A stretch of 64,000 nucleotides of DNA from Catenulispora sp. MAP5-51. GTDB lineage: Bacteria > Actinomycetota > Actinomycetes > Streptomycetales > Catenulisporaceae. Under the pieces are notes generated by a model. It was not told the origin of the DNA. It did not search any database and was given only the letters and a program-made list of their open reading frames with translations. This document shows, piece by piece, positions 25,592 through 33,794 of the stretch (positions are counted from its first letter, which is position 1; each line of letters opens with the position of its first letter). Location of the stretch: positions 124,001-188,000 of the forward strand of contig NZ_JBGCCH010000006.1 in the NCBI RefSeq assembly GCF_041261205.1. The letters run 5' to 3'. The translations under genes and the position numbers were made by a program.

Positions 25592-26209
25592 ATGACGGAC
25601 GCAGGGCGCGACGCGGGGGAGCAGGACGGCGGCAGGGCGCCGCTGGAACGGCTGACCGGCAAGCTGCTGGTGGCCACCACGGTCCTGGTCGACCCCAACT
25701 TCGACCGTACGGTGGTGCTGGTCGTCGACCACGACGACGACGGCACCCTGGGTGTGGTCCTCAACCGGGCCGGGAGCCTGGACGTCGAGGACGTGCTGGA
25801 GACCTGGGCGCCGCTGGCGGCCGAGCCCCCGACGGTGTTCCTGGGCGGCCCGGTCGCGCTGGACTCGGCGCTGGGCATCGCCTGTGTGCGCCCGGAGGCG
25901 GCCGTGCCCGGCGAGGAACCGCTGGGCTGGCGCCAGTTCTCCGGCCGCCTGGGGCTGGTGGACCTGGACGCCCCGCCGGAGGTGCTGGCCCCGGACCTGA
26001 CGGCGCTGCGGATCTTCGCCGGGTACGCCGGCTGGGGCCCCGGGCAGCTGGCCGGCGAGCTCGCGCAGCGGGCCTGGTACGTGGTGGAGCCGGAGCTGGC
26101 CGACGTCTTCACCACCGAGCCGGAGGACCTGTGGCGGCGGGTGCTGCGCCGGCAGGGCGGGACCATGGCGATGGTGGCGAACTGGACCGAGGATCCTGAT
26201 CTCAATTAA
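25592..26209 (+). CDS. YqgE/AlgH family protein (DUF179)
   Basis: A 205-residue protein of the conserved YqgE/AlgH family. It shows the family landmarks 'LTGKLLVATTVLVDPNFDRTVVLVVDH', 'GTLGVVLNRAG', 'VFLGGPVALDSALG' and 'IFAGYAGWGPGQLAGEL'. The biochemical role is not established; the fold suggests a small regulatory or scaffold protein. ATG at 25592 was chosen; ATG at 25583 would add three residues. It converges on a membrane-protein gene, with a hairpin between. Confidence 0.93.
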   Translation: MTDAGRDAGEQDGGRAPLERLTGKLLVATTVLVDPNFDRTVVLVVDHDDDGTLGVVLNRAGSLDVEDVLETWAPLAAEPPTVFLGGPVALDSALGIACVRPEAAVPGEEPLGWRQFSGRLGLVDLDAPPEVLAPDLTALRIFAGYAGWGPGQLAGELAQRAWYVVEPELADVFTTEPEDLWRRVLRRQGGTMAMVANWTEDPDLN

Positions 26210-26263
26210 TTGATATAGCGCCCGGAGTGCCCGCCGCCGCTCCGCCGCCGGTCCGCAGCCGGG

Positions 26264-26291
26264 CAGGCCCGACGCCGCCGCGCCGGGCCTG
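26264..26291. terminator. Hairpin between convergent genes
   Basis: CAGGCCCG at 26264-26271 pairs perfectly with CGGGCCTG at 26284-26291 across a 12-base loop, midway between the YqgE gene and the convergent membrane-protein gene. It is a plausible bidirectional terminator without a T-run. Confidence 0.45.
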
Positions 26292-26304
26292 TCGCCAGTA
26301 CCCG

Positions 26305-27066
26305 CTATTGCGACGAGGACGAGCTGAGTCCAGCCGAGATGTCCTTCAGGCTCGGGATCTCCGACCCGACCGCGCCGGTCTTGAGCAGGATGCCGTAGAG
26401 CAGCACCGCCAGCCCCAGCACCAGCGCCGCCTGCGCGAACGAGCGCGACCGCAGCTTGTTCCTGCTCGCCGTCCACAGGGCCAGCACCACCAGTGCCAGC
26501 AGCACCGCGACCAGGCCCAGGATGATCATCGCCCAGGACTGGTAGTTCACCCAGTCGCGCTGCAGGCCGAACGGGTCCTGCTTGGTGCGCGGGACGTTGT
26601 TCTTGAAGTCCGACCAGGTGCGGGCCGCGTCGTGCGCCTGGACCAGCGGGTTGACCAGCAGGAACGAGCCGGCGCCGAGGGCGGCCACGATCAGCGCCAG
26701 GAGCGAGCCGGCGTCGATGCCGGGCAGGAAGGTCGCCGCGATGCTCGTCTTCGGCGCGTTCGGGTCGATCGGCTCGCCGAGCCCGAGTTCCTCCTCGTCG
26801 GAGGGCGCGACCCAGGGGTTCTCGGCGAAGGTGCCGGTCGCCGGGGCTTCCGTGCCGGGCTCGGCGGGCGTGGCGGGCTCCGTGGCGGCGGTCGGCTCGC
26901 TCTTCGCGGCCTCGGCCGCCTCGGCTGCCCGGGACGCCTGTGCCGCCCGGCCGGCCTCGGTGGACCCCGTGGTCCGGGCGGAATCGGCCGGTCCGCCGCT
27001 CTGAGCGCCCTCGCCAGGCGGCTGGCCGGCGTTCGGGTCCGGCTGGGTGTTCGGGTTCTCGGTCAC
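26305..27066 (-). CDS. Membrane protein with acidic Ala/Pro-rich N-terminus
   Basis: A 253-residue protein of no recognised family. Residues 1-110 are disordered-looking (Ala, Glu, Pro, Thr, Gly). Three membrane helices follow at about 118-138, 176-200 and 210-228, and the C-terminus ends in a Ser run. The 38-residue loop between helices one and two ('NPLVQAHDAARTWSDFKNN') is the most conserved-looking part. It diverges from the secreted SGNH hydrolase across 172 bases. Function unknown; the topology suggests a small envelope protein with a long cytoplasmic tail. Confidence 0.8.
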   Translation of the reverse strand: MTENPNTQPDPNAGQPPGEGAQSGGPADSARTTGSTEAGRAAQASRAAEAAEAAKSEPTAATEPATPAEPGTEAPATGTFAENPWVAPSDEEELGLGEPIDPNAPKTSIAATFLPGIDAGSLLALIVAALGAGSFLLVNPLVQAHDAARTWSDFKNNVPRTKQDPFGLQRDWVNYQSWAMIILGLVAVLLALVVLALWTASRNKLRSRSFAQAALVLGLAVLLYGILLKTGAVGSEIPSLKDISAGLSSSSSQ

Positions 27067-27238
27067 AGCATCAGTCCATTCATAACGGTTCGCACCATTG
27101 TGACCTTTTGGTCGCCGTCAACCGGCGGCGGCGCGCGGCGCCCGAAGAAGCCCCTTGTTAGCTACCCGCAGGTAAGTCATATTTGAGGAATCGTCATGTT
27201 CCACCTCCGTAGCACCCCCTCACCTGCTGGGAGCACTT

Positions 27239-28891
27239 GTGAACAGAACACGGCGCAGACCCCTCATGGCCCTTTTCGCGGCCACCGCCCTCACCGGAGC
27301 CCTGGTATCGACCTGGGGCGGCACGGCGCAGGCCACCGCCACGGCGATCCCGGCGGCCACCCACGCCGGCCCCGCGGCCATCGTCGCGATGGGCGACAGC
27401 GCGATCTCCGGCGAAGGCGCCGGGACCGACACCAGCGACAACTACGTCGCCGGCACCGACGGTCCCAGCGACTACTGCCACCGCAGCACCAAGTCCGAGA
27501 TCTTCGACACCGGGCTGTCCGGCCTCACGCCGTTCGACGTCGCCTGCTCCGGCGCGCAGACCGGCGACATCGCCTCGCTGCCGCAGTACTCCGCGGTCAC
27601 CGGCAGTGGCGGCGGCGACTACGGCGAGGCGAAGCAGGACACGCAGCTGGCCGCGATCGCGAAGACGAACAGCGTGAAGATGGTCGTGCTGACCATCGGC
27701 GCGAACGACGACTTCGACTTCACCGGGATCATGGAGGCCTGCCTGGACCAGTACTTCCCGATCCCGCAGTCGAGCGGCTGCCGGGACACCATCGGGACCG
27801 CCGAGATCCAGCGGCGCGCCGCGGCCGTGCAGCCGAAGGTGATCGCGGCCATCCAGGACGTCCGGCAGACCATGCGCGACGCCGGGTACGCGGACTCCGA
27901 CTACCAGCTGGTCTTCCAGTCGTACTTCACGCCGATCACGCCGGACCTGCGTTCGGGGATCGACAACTACGCCGGCAAGGTCTCCAACGGCTGCCCGGCC
28001 TTCACCGAGGACCTGGCCTGGGGCCACAACCTGGTGGTGCCGCTGTTCTCCGACGCGCTGCGGCACGCCGCCGAGCAGGTTCCCGGCGTGCGCTACCTGG
28101 ACGAGCGGCGGGTCAGCTACGGCCACGAGGTCTGCGCGGAGTTCACGTCCTCGCCGTACGAGTACACCAACGGCGACGTCATCGACACCTCGGAGATGAC
28201 CCGCAACGGCTGCGACCAGAAGGTCCTGTTCGGCGGGCTGATCTGCATGGACGAGATCCGGCAGTCCTACCACCTGCGGGTGGCCGGCTACGAGGGCGAG
28301 GGCGCGTGCCTGGGCGACTTCTACGGGACGGCGAACGCTGAGTCGTACTGCACCCTGGACCAGCAGGACGGGACGACGATCAAACCGCTGACCCCGGGCC
28401 AGCCGTGGATGGACCAGGTCGACGACGGCGGGTGGTTCCAGTTGACCAGCAAGGCCGGCGGGAACGTCTGGGACTTCTCCGGCGGCGGCACCGACGGGGA
28501 CTCCACCAACGGCCGGCCGCTGATCACCTACGCGGCCACCGGCGGGCTGAACCAGTCCTTCGTCACCGAGATCAAGTCCGACGGCTCCTACGAGGTCGAC
28601 TTCAGCGGCAACCGGAACATGTGCCTGGACGCCACCGGCGGGCAGGCCGCGGCCGGGGTGAAGCTGGAGCAGTGGGGCTGCAACGGCGGCGCCAACCAGC
28701 ACTGGTTCTTCAAGCCCGAGGGCGGCGGCTACTACGCGGTCGCCTCGGCGCAGAACCAGAACCTGGTCGCCACGATAGGTGGTTCGACCGACGGCGCCGG
28801 GAACCCGGTGATCGAGCTCCAGCCGTACACCGGCGCGTCGAACCAGCTGTGGCAGCTCAACGAGCTGGGCATCGTCTACCTGCACGGCTAG
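27239..28891 (+). CDS. Secreted SGNH/GDSL hydrolase with C-terminal ricin-type lectin domain
   Basis: A 550-residue exported enzyme. Residues 1-32 are a signal peptide. The SGNH domain covers about 40-380: the GDSL-like 'VAMGDSAISGEG' with the nucleophile Ser, 'TIGANDDF' supplying Gly/Asn oxyanion residues, and 'ESYHLR'-like 'IRQSYHLRV' carrying the His. Residues about 400-545 are a ricin B-type beta-trefoil with QxW-like repeats ('NQSF', 'NQHWFF', 'NQLWQL'), expected to bind polysaccharide. A secreted acyl-ester hydrolase acting on glycans or lipids is likely. The GTG start at 27239 follows GGGAG. The 172-base upstream gap holds the divergent promoters. Confidence 0.88.
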   Translation: MNRTRRRPLMALFAATALTGALVSTWGGTAQATATAIPAATHAGPAAIVAMGDSAISGEGAGTDTSDNYVAGTDGPSDYCHRSTKSEIFDTGLSGLTPFDVACSGAQTGDIASLPQYSAVTGSGGGDYGEAKQDTQLAAIAKTNSVKMVVLTIGANDDFDFTGIMEACLDQYFPIPQSSGCRDTIGTAEIQRRAAAVQPKVIAAIQDVRQTMRDAGYADSDYQLVFQSYFTPITPDLRSGIDNYAGKVSNGCPAFTEDLAWGHNLVVPLFSDALRHAAEQVPGVRYLDERRVSYGHEVCAEFTSSPYEYTNGDVIDTSEMTRNGCDQKVLFGGLICMDEIRQSYHLRVAGYEGEGACLGDFYGTANAESYCTLDQQDGTTIKPLTPGQPWMDQVDDGGWFQLTSKAGGNVWDFSGGGTDGDSTNGRPLITYAATGGLNQSFVTEIKSDGSYEVDFSGNRNMCLDATGGQAAAGVKLEQWGCNGGANQHWFFKPEGGGYYAVASAQNQNLVATIGGSTDGAGNPVIELQPYTGASNQLWQLNELGIVYLHG

Positions 28892-28975
28892 CCGGTGACC
28901 AGCGGGTAACAATCCAGTGCCGCGTCGTTCCGCTCCGCGCCTCGCGGGGGTGCGGCGCGGCATAGACTCAACAGC

Positions 28976-29272
28976 ATGAGCACGCCGACTTTCGAACCGG
29001 ACACGGTCGGCTCGACGATCGTCGAGGAACGCGTCGAGTCCGACTACCGCTACGACCCGGGCGACGAGGAGCGCTTCGCGCACTACGCCGAGCGCGACAA
29101 GATCATGGAGGCGTCCGTGTTCGGCACGCCCCTGACCGCGCTGTGCGGGAAGGTGTGGGTGCCCTCGCGGGACCCCAGCCGGTTCCCCGTGTGCCCGGAG
29201 TGCAAAGAGATCTTCGAGGGCCTGGAGCCCGGCGGCGGTGACGGCGACGCTGGGGACGGCGGGACGAGCTGA
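28976..29272 (+). CDS. DUF3039 family protein
   Basis: A 98-residue actinobacterial protein of the DUF3039 family, recognised by 'VEERVESDYRYDPGDEERFAHYA', 'IMEASVFGTPLTALCGKVWVPSRDP' and 'PVCPECKEIFEGL'. Cys61, Cys82 and Cys85 are arranged like a small zinc site. The function is unknown. TAGACT (28963-28968) lies seven bases before the ATG, so the mRNA is predicted to be leaderless. The next gene starts five bases after the stop codon, so they may be one transcript. Confidence 0.92.
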   Translation: MSTPTFEPDTVGSTIVEERVESDYRYDPGDEERFAHYAERDKIMEASVFGTPLTALCGKVWVPSRDPSRFPVCPECKEIFEGLEPGGGDGDAGDGGTS

Positions 29273-29277
29273 CCGGG

Positions 29278-30681
29278 ATGATGGGGCCGGACGGTTTCGG
29301 GCCGTCCGGCGACGGGGGATTCGGGGGCGGTACCGGCGGAGCCGGCGGCGCGATGCCAGCCGGCGGCCACGCGCTGCCGGTACGGACCGCCGGGAGCCCG
29401 GAGGGTGCGCTGGTCTTCGGCGGCGAGGGCGAGCGGCCCGGGTTCGAGCTGGGCGCTTTCGAGGGCGATGAGGGCGGCGAGGACGAGATAGCCGCCGGTC
29501 GGGCGCGCTCGGCTGAGCTCGGCGGCGAGGATCGGGGACAAGCTCAAGGACAGGCCCGAGGACAAGCGGGCCGGCAGCAGGCCCGCGGCGCGTTCGACCG
29601 GGCCGACGCGGCCGCCCACCAAAGCGCCGCGGCACCGCCGCCGATCGGCACCGGCCTGGCCGGCTCCGCCGTGGCCGCCCCGCGCTCCCTGTTCGGCCCG
29701 CTCAGCGTCGTCGAGGCCGTCCAGGTCCTGGCCGCGCACCCGGACGCCGTGATCATCGCCGGCGGCACCGTGGCCATGCCCGACATCACCGCCGGCCGCC
29801 GCCATCCCGGCACCGTACTGACCCTGCACCGCTGCGCCGAGTTGCGCGGCTGGTCGACCGGGGCCGGCGAGGTGCTCCTGCACGCCGGGCTGACGCTGGC
29901 CGAGATGCAGCAGCGCGAGCTGCGCGAGCAGGTGCCGGCGCTGAACCAGGCCGCGCGCACCATCGGGGCCCCTCACCTGCGGTCCGCCGCCACGCTCGGC
30001 GGGAACCTCGTGGTCGGTCCGGCCTCGGCCGACCTGCCGGTGGTGCTCGCCGCGCTCGGGGCGTCCGTACTGGTGGCCTCCGCCGACGGCGTGCGGACCG
30101 TGACCGTCTCCGACTTCTACGACCGCGACGGCGTGCCGCAGCTCGGCCCCGGCGAGCTGGTCGTCGGCGCGCGGGTGCCGGTCGTGCAGGGCATGCAGGG
30201 CTTCATGAAGATCGGCGTCCGCGGCGGCATCTCGCGGGCGATCCTGTCGATCATGCTGGCCGTGGATCCGGCGCGGCGCAGCGCCACCTGCGTCGTCGGC
30301 GCGATGGCGCTGGCCGGGCTGCCGACCGGGACCGGCCGCGGCGGGCTGCCGACCCTGCTGCGCGCCGACCACGCCGACCGCTGGCTGGCCGAGCAGGTGG
30401 ACTGGGACGCCGGCGCGATCGCCGACCCGACCGTCTATGAGACCTTCGGCCGCCTGGTCGCCGACTCCCTCGTCTACGGCGACGGGGGCGGCACGCTCGG
30501 CGGGGGAGGCGACCCGTATCGTCGCAAGGCCGTGGAGATCTGCGCCCGCCGGGCCCTGCTGCGCGCGCTGCCGCCGCTGGGCTGGCTGGACCAGGTCCGC
30601 GAGCTGCAGAAGCGGGCCGACTTCCAGCGCGCCAAGCAGCGGGTCGAGCGCGCCGAGCAGGCGCGGAACCAGGACCGGTAG
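29278..30681 (+). CDS. Molybdenum hydroxylase FAD-binding subunit (XdhB/CoxM-like)
   Basis: A 467-residue protein whose residues about 138-330 form the FAD-binding domain of molybdopterin dehydrogenases: 'AHPDAVIIAGGTVAMPDITAG' and 'GAPHLRSAATLGGNLVVG' match the two flavin loops. The CO-dehydrogenase flavoprotein C-terminal domain follows. The first ~135 residues are a Gly/Ala/Gln-rich extension absent from typical subunits, so the true start could lie downstream; the ATG pair at 29278 was kept because it is five bases after the DUF3039 gene. It works with the 2Fe-2S and Mo subunits encoded next. Substrate unknown. Confidence 0.85.
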   Translation: MMGPDGFGPSGDGGFGGGTGGAGGAMPAGGHALPVRTAGSPEGALVFGGEGERPGFELGAFEGDEGGEDEIAAGRARSAELGGEDRGQAQGQARGQAGRQQARGAFDRADAAAHQSAAAPPPIGTGLAGSAVAAPRSLFGPLSVVEAVQVLAAHPDAVIIAGGTVAMPDITAGRRHPGTVLTLHRCAELRGWSTGAGEVLLHAGLTLAEMQQRELREQVPALNQAARTIGAPHLRSAATLGGNLVVGPASADLPVVLAALGASVLVASADGVRTVTVSDFYDRDGVPQLGPGELVVGARVPVVQGMQGFMKIGVRGGISRAILSIMLAVDPARRSATCVVGAMALAGLPTGTGRGGLPTLLRADHADRWLAEQVDWDAGAIADPTVYETFGRLVADSLVYGDGGGTLGGGGDPYRRKAVEICARRALLRALPPLGWLDQVRELQKRADFQRAKQRVERAEQARNQDR

Positions 30682-30704
30682 CCGGTAGTTCAGTAATCGG
30701 GGCG

Positions 30705-30820
30705 GGTGCGGCAGTTCAGGGGTTCGGCAGTTCAGGGGTTCGGCAGTTCAGGGGTTCAGCAGTTCGGCAGGTTCGGCAGGTTCGGCAGGTTCGGCAGTTC
30801 GGCAGGTTCAGCAGTTCGGT
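30705..30820 (+). repeat. 17-bp and 10-bp tandem repeats between hydroxylase subunit genes
   Basis: Units of GGTTCGGCAGTTCAGGG (17 bases, about three copies) pass into GGTTCGGCAG (10 bases, several copies) with a few substitutions. They fill most of the 201 bases between the FAD and 2Fe-2S subunit genes. In one frame they would encode Gly/Phe/Ser-rich sequence upstream of the 2Fe-2S subunit, but the plausible start is at 30883. No stable hairpin is obvious. Confidence 0.85.
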
Positions 30821-30882
30821 TGGGTGGAGGGTGCCGGTTCGGCCGGCACTGTCGGGCAAGGGGATGGACCAGTGAGCCACAG

Positions 30883-31443
30883 GTGAGCGAGTCGTCGGCC
30901 GAGTGGCCGGCTGTGGGCCTGACGCTGCGCGTCGACGGGCACGAATATCCGGTGCCGCAGGTGTGGATCGGCGACTCGCTGCTGGCCGTGCTGCGCGAGC
31001 GCCTGGACCTCGACGAGCCGCGCGACGGCTGCGGGGTCGGCGAATGCGGGGCCTGTCTGGTGACGCTCGACGGCCGTCCCGCGGCCGCGTGTCTGATCCC
31101 GGCGGTCGCCGCGGCCGACCGGGACGTCCGCACGCCCCAGGACGCGGCCTTCGAGATCGCCCGCGACGCCGTCGCGGACGCCGGCGCCAGCCCCTGCGGG
31201 TTCTGCGCCCCCGCGCTCACCGTCGCGATCACCGATCTGCTGCGCCGCACCGCCGATCCCGGCCCGGCGGCGATCCGCGAGGCGCTGGCCGGGATCGTGT
31301 GCCGCTGCGCCGAGTCCGGACGCTGGATCGAGGCGGTCGCCCGGGCGAAGGAGGCCGGCATCGAGGACGCCGGCGCGCGCCCCGGACCCGGGGACTCCGG
31401 CGAGATGCCGATGCTCGTGTTCGAAGCCGGGGAGCCCGCGTGA
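30883..31443 (+). CDS. Molybdenum hydroxylase 2Fe-2S subunit (XdhC/CoxS-like)
   Basis: A 186-residue electron-transfer subunit. The plant-type 2Fe-2S domain carries 'DGCGVGECGACLVTLDGRPAAAC' cysteines and the C-terminal helical domain carries the second cluster in 'CGFCAPALT' and 'CRCAES'. Electrons from the Mo site pass through these clusters to the FAD subunit. The GTG at 30883 was chosen because it precedes the conserved 'LTLRVDGHEYPV' strand by 13 residues; upstream sequence is tandem repeat. The stop codon overlaps the GTG start of the large subunit (GTGA), indicating coupling. Confidence 0.92.
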   Translation: MSESSAEWPAVGLTLRVDGHEYPVPQVWIGDSLLAVLRERLDLDEPRDGCGVGECGACLVTLDGRPAAACLIPAVAAADRDVRTPQDAAFEIARDAVADAGASPCGFCAPALTVAITDLLRRTADPGPAAIREALAGIVCRCAESGRWIEAVARAKEAGIEDAGARPGPGDSGEMPMLVFEAGEPA

Positions 31444-33719
31444 CCGAGCCGAAGTTCCCGGCGGACCTGCGGGCCGAGGGCATGCTCTGGATGGGCGCCA
31501 CCCGCTCCCCGCACGCCAGCGCGGCGATCCGCGGCCTGGACATGCGGGCCGCGCGCGCCATCCCCGGCGTGCACGCCGTGCTCTCCGCCGCCGACCTGCC
31601 CGGCTACAACTTCCACGGCCCGCGCTCCATCGACCAGCCGGTGCTGGCCGCGGACGTGGCCCGGTACATCGGCGAGCCGGTCGTGGTGGTGGCCGCCGAG
31701 CATCCGGCGCTGGCGCGCGCCGCCGCCGAGAAGGTGCGCGTGGTCTGGGACCCGCTGCGGCCGCTGCACGATCCGGACCAGGCCGCCGCCGCCGCGCCGA
31801 TCCACCCGGACGGCAACGTCCTGCACAGCACCACCCTGGCCTTCGGCACCGAGCCGGCGACGCTGGCCGATCCGGCCAGCGCCGCCTCCGCCGGGCGCAA
31901 GGTGATCGAGGGCGAATACGTCCTCGACGCGGTGCCGGTGCGTCCGGCCGCCCCGGCCGTGGTGATCGCGGTGCCGAACGGGGAGCGCGGCATCGAGATC
32001 TACGTGGCGACCGTGTCCCCGCGCGGCGACCGCGAGGTGGTCGCGCAGTGCCTGGGCCTGCCGGTGGAGAAGGTGCACGTCATCCCGACCCGGGTCGGCG
32101 GCGCCGACACCCACCGCGAGGACGTGGGCCTGCAGGTGCAGGCAGCGCTGCTGGCGATGGCGACCGGCCGGCCGGTGAAGGCCGTCGTGCCGCGCGACGC
32201 CCCGGCGCATCCGGGCCGCCCGGCGGCGCAGCTGCGCTACCGGCACGTGGTCGCCGACGACGGCGCCCTGGTCGCGGTCGAGGCCGACATCCTGCTCGAC
32301 GGCGGCGCCTACGCCTCCACCACGATCGACATCCTCGACGAGGCCTGCCGGCTCGCGGTCGGGCCCTACCGGGTGCCGAACGTGCGGGTCACCGGCCGGG
32401 TGGTGCGCACCAACAACCCGCCGGCCGGCCGGGTGCGCGGCGGCGGCGGGGCCCTGACCTGCGCCGCGTACGAGGCGCAGATGGACGCCGCGGGCTCGGC
32501 GGTGGGCCTGGGCGGCCTGGAGATCCGGCTTCGCAACCTGCTGCGACCCGGCGACCTTGTGCCGGACGCCGGCGACCCGCTGGGCAAGCCGGCCGCCGCG
32601 CCGGTGCCGATCCCGGACTGCCTGCACGAGGTGCTGGACACCCCGATGCCGAGCTTCCCGCCGGGACCGGACATCCGCGAGTACCCCGGGACCGTGGGCC
32701 GCACCGGGGAGCTGACCCGGATCCGGCGCGGGGTCGGGGTGGCCCTGGGCATGGCGGACCTGTCGAACCCGACGCAGCTGGGGGAGTACGCGACCGCCGT
32801 GGTGCTGGTCTCGATGTCCCCGGACGGCCCGGCCGCGACCGTGGCCTGCTCGGCCGTGGAGACCGGGTCGGGCCTGCACGACCTGATCCGGGTCTCGGTC
32901 GAGCGCACCCTGGGCATCCCGGCGGACCGGGTCGCGGTGCGGGCGCCGGAGGACCCCGGGTCGCTGCCGTCGTCCTCAGCCGTCACGCATCCGGCGTGGG
33001 TGCACGGCAGCGCGGTCGAGACCGCGGCGAAGCAGGTCCGTGCCAAGCTCTTCCAGGCGCTGGCCGAGCAGATCGGCATCGACGGCGGCCTGCTGAAGGT
33101 CGTCGACGGATACCTGGTCTCCCACGACGACGTCTTCCACCTCCCGCTGGACGACGCCTACCGGCAGTGCCTGCCGGCCGGCCGCGTGGTCCGCGGCGAC
33201 GGCGAGTTCCGCATGCTCACCATGCCGACCCTGACCGGCACCTCCGACGCGGCCAGCGTCGCGGTCGGCGCGGTGCGCGCGGTGGTGGACGTGGACACCG
33301 AACTCGGTCTGGTGAACGTGGTCCAGGTGGCCATCGCGCAGGACGCGGGCCGGGTCGCGGTCCGGGAGCGGGCCGAGCACCGCGTCGCCTCCGGGGCCGT
33401 GGCCGGCGCCGGCTTCGTCTTGTCCGAGGGCGCGGACCTGCCGTTCGGCTGGGGCGAGCCCTCGGCGATGGACGCGCCGGAGGTCGTGGTCGCCGCGCTG
33501 CTGGAGACCGCCGAGGAGGCCAAGGAGGAGATCGGCCCGGACGGCCTGCCGGTCGCCGCGCCGCCGCTGGGCGGCATGAAGCCGGTCGGCGACCTGTCGG
33601 TGATGGCGACCCCGGCCGCGGTGCTGGCCGCGATCCGGGACGCCGTCGGGGATCCGCGGGAGGGTTCACCGCTTCGACTGCCGTTGCGACCCGATCGGGC
33701 GTGGTGGGTTCTTGCGTGA
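31440..33719 (+). CDS. Molybdenum hydroxylase Mo-binding subunit (xanthine dehydrogenase family)
   Basis: A 759-residue large subunit of the xanthine dehydrogenase family, with the N-terminal 'hammerhead' domain (about 1-110) and the two Mo-cofactor domains after it. It is a complete-length protein but divergent: the usual 'R-G-F-G' loop is 'VRGGGGALT', and at the C-terminus the invariant catalytic Glu (VGE in characterised enzymes) is Asp718 in 'MKPVGDLSVMATPAAV'. Either the enzyme uses Asp, or it has an unusual chemistry or role. It overlaps the 2Fe-2S gene by four bases. The substrate (purine, aldehyde, N-heterocycle or CO-like) cannot be told. Confidence 0.85.
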   Translation: MTEPKFPADLRAEGMLWMGATRSPHASAAIRGLDMRAARAIPGVHAVLSAADLPGYNFHGPRSIDQPVLAADVARYIGEPVVVVAAEHPALARAAAEKVRVVWDPLRPLHDPDQAAAAAPIHPDGNVLHSTTLAFGTEPATLADPASAASAGRKVIEGEYVLDAVPVRPAAPAVVIAVPNGERGIEIYVATVSPRGDREVVAQCLGLPVEKVHVIPTRVGGADTHREDVGLQVQAALLAMATGRPVKAVVPRDAPAHPGRPAAQLRYRHVVADDGALVAVEADILLDGGAYASTTIDILDEACRLAVGPYRVPNVRVTGRVVRTNNPPAGRVRGGGGALTCAAYEAQMDAAGSAVGLGGLEIRLRNLLRPGDLVPDAGDPLGKPAAAPVPIPDCLHEVLDTPMPSFPPGPDIREYPGTVGRTGELTRIRRGVGVALGMADLSNPTQLGEYATAVVLVSMSPDGPAATVACSAVETGSGLHDLIRVSVERTLGIPADRVAVRAPEDPGSLPSSSAVTHPAWVHGSAVETAAKQVRAKLFQALAEQIGIDGGLLKVVDGYLVSHDDVFHLPLDDAYRQCLPAGRVVRGDGEFRMLTMPTLTGTSDAASVAVGAVRAVVDVDTELGLVNVVQVAIAQDAGRVAVRERAEHRVASGAVAGAGFVLSEGADLPFGWGEPSAMDAPEVVVAALLETAEEAKEEIGPDGLPVAAPPLGGMKPVGDLSVMATPAAVLAAIRDAVGDPREGSPLRLPLRPDRAWWVLA

Positions 33720-33794
33720 GGTAATCTCGGGGGTCGGTCCTTACGGATCAGACGTTCGGCGGCACAACAAGCGGGTGGAACAAGAGGAGAAACC

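Noticed and set aside
23836-26199. A very long plus-strand open frame crossing murA
   Set aside because: It is antisense to murA, which has complete family motifs. Its composition is the Arg/Gly/His-rich type of a shadow frame; only the 15-bp repeat at its start is of interest.
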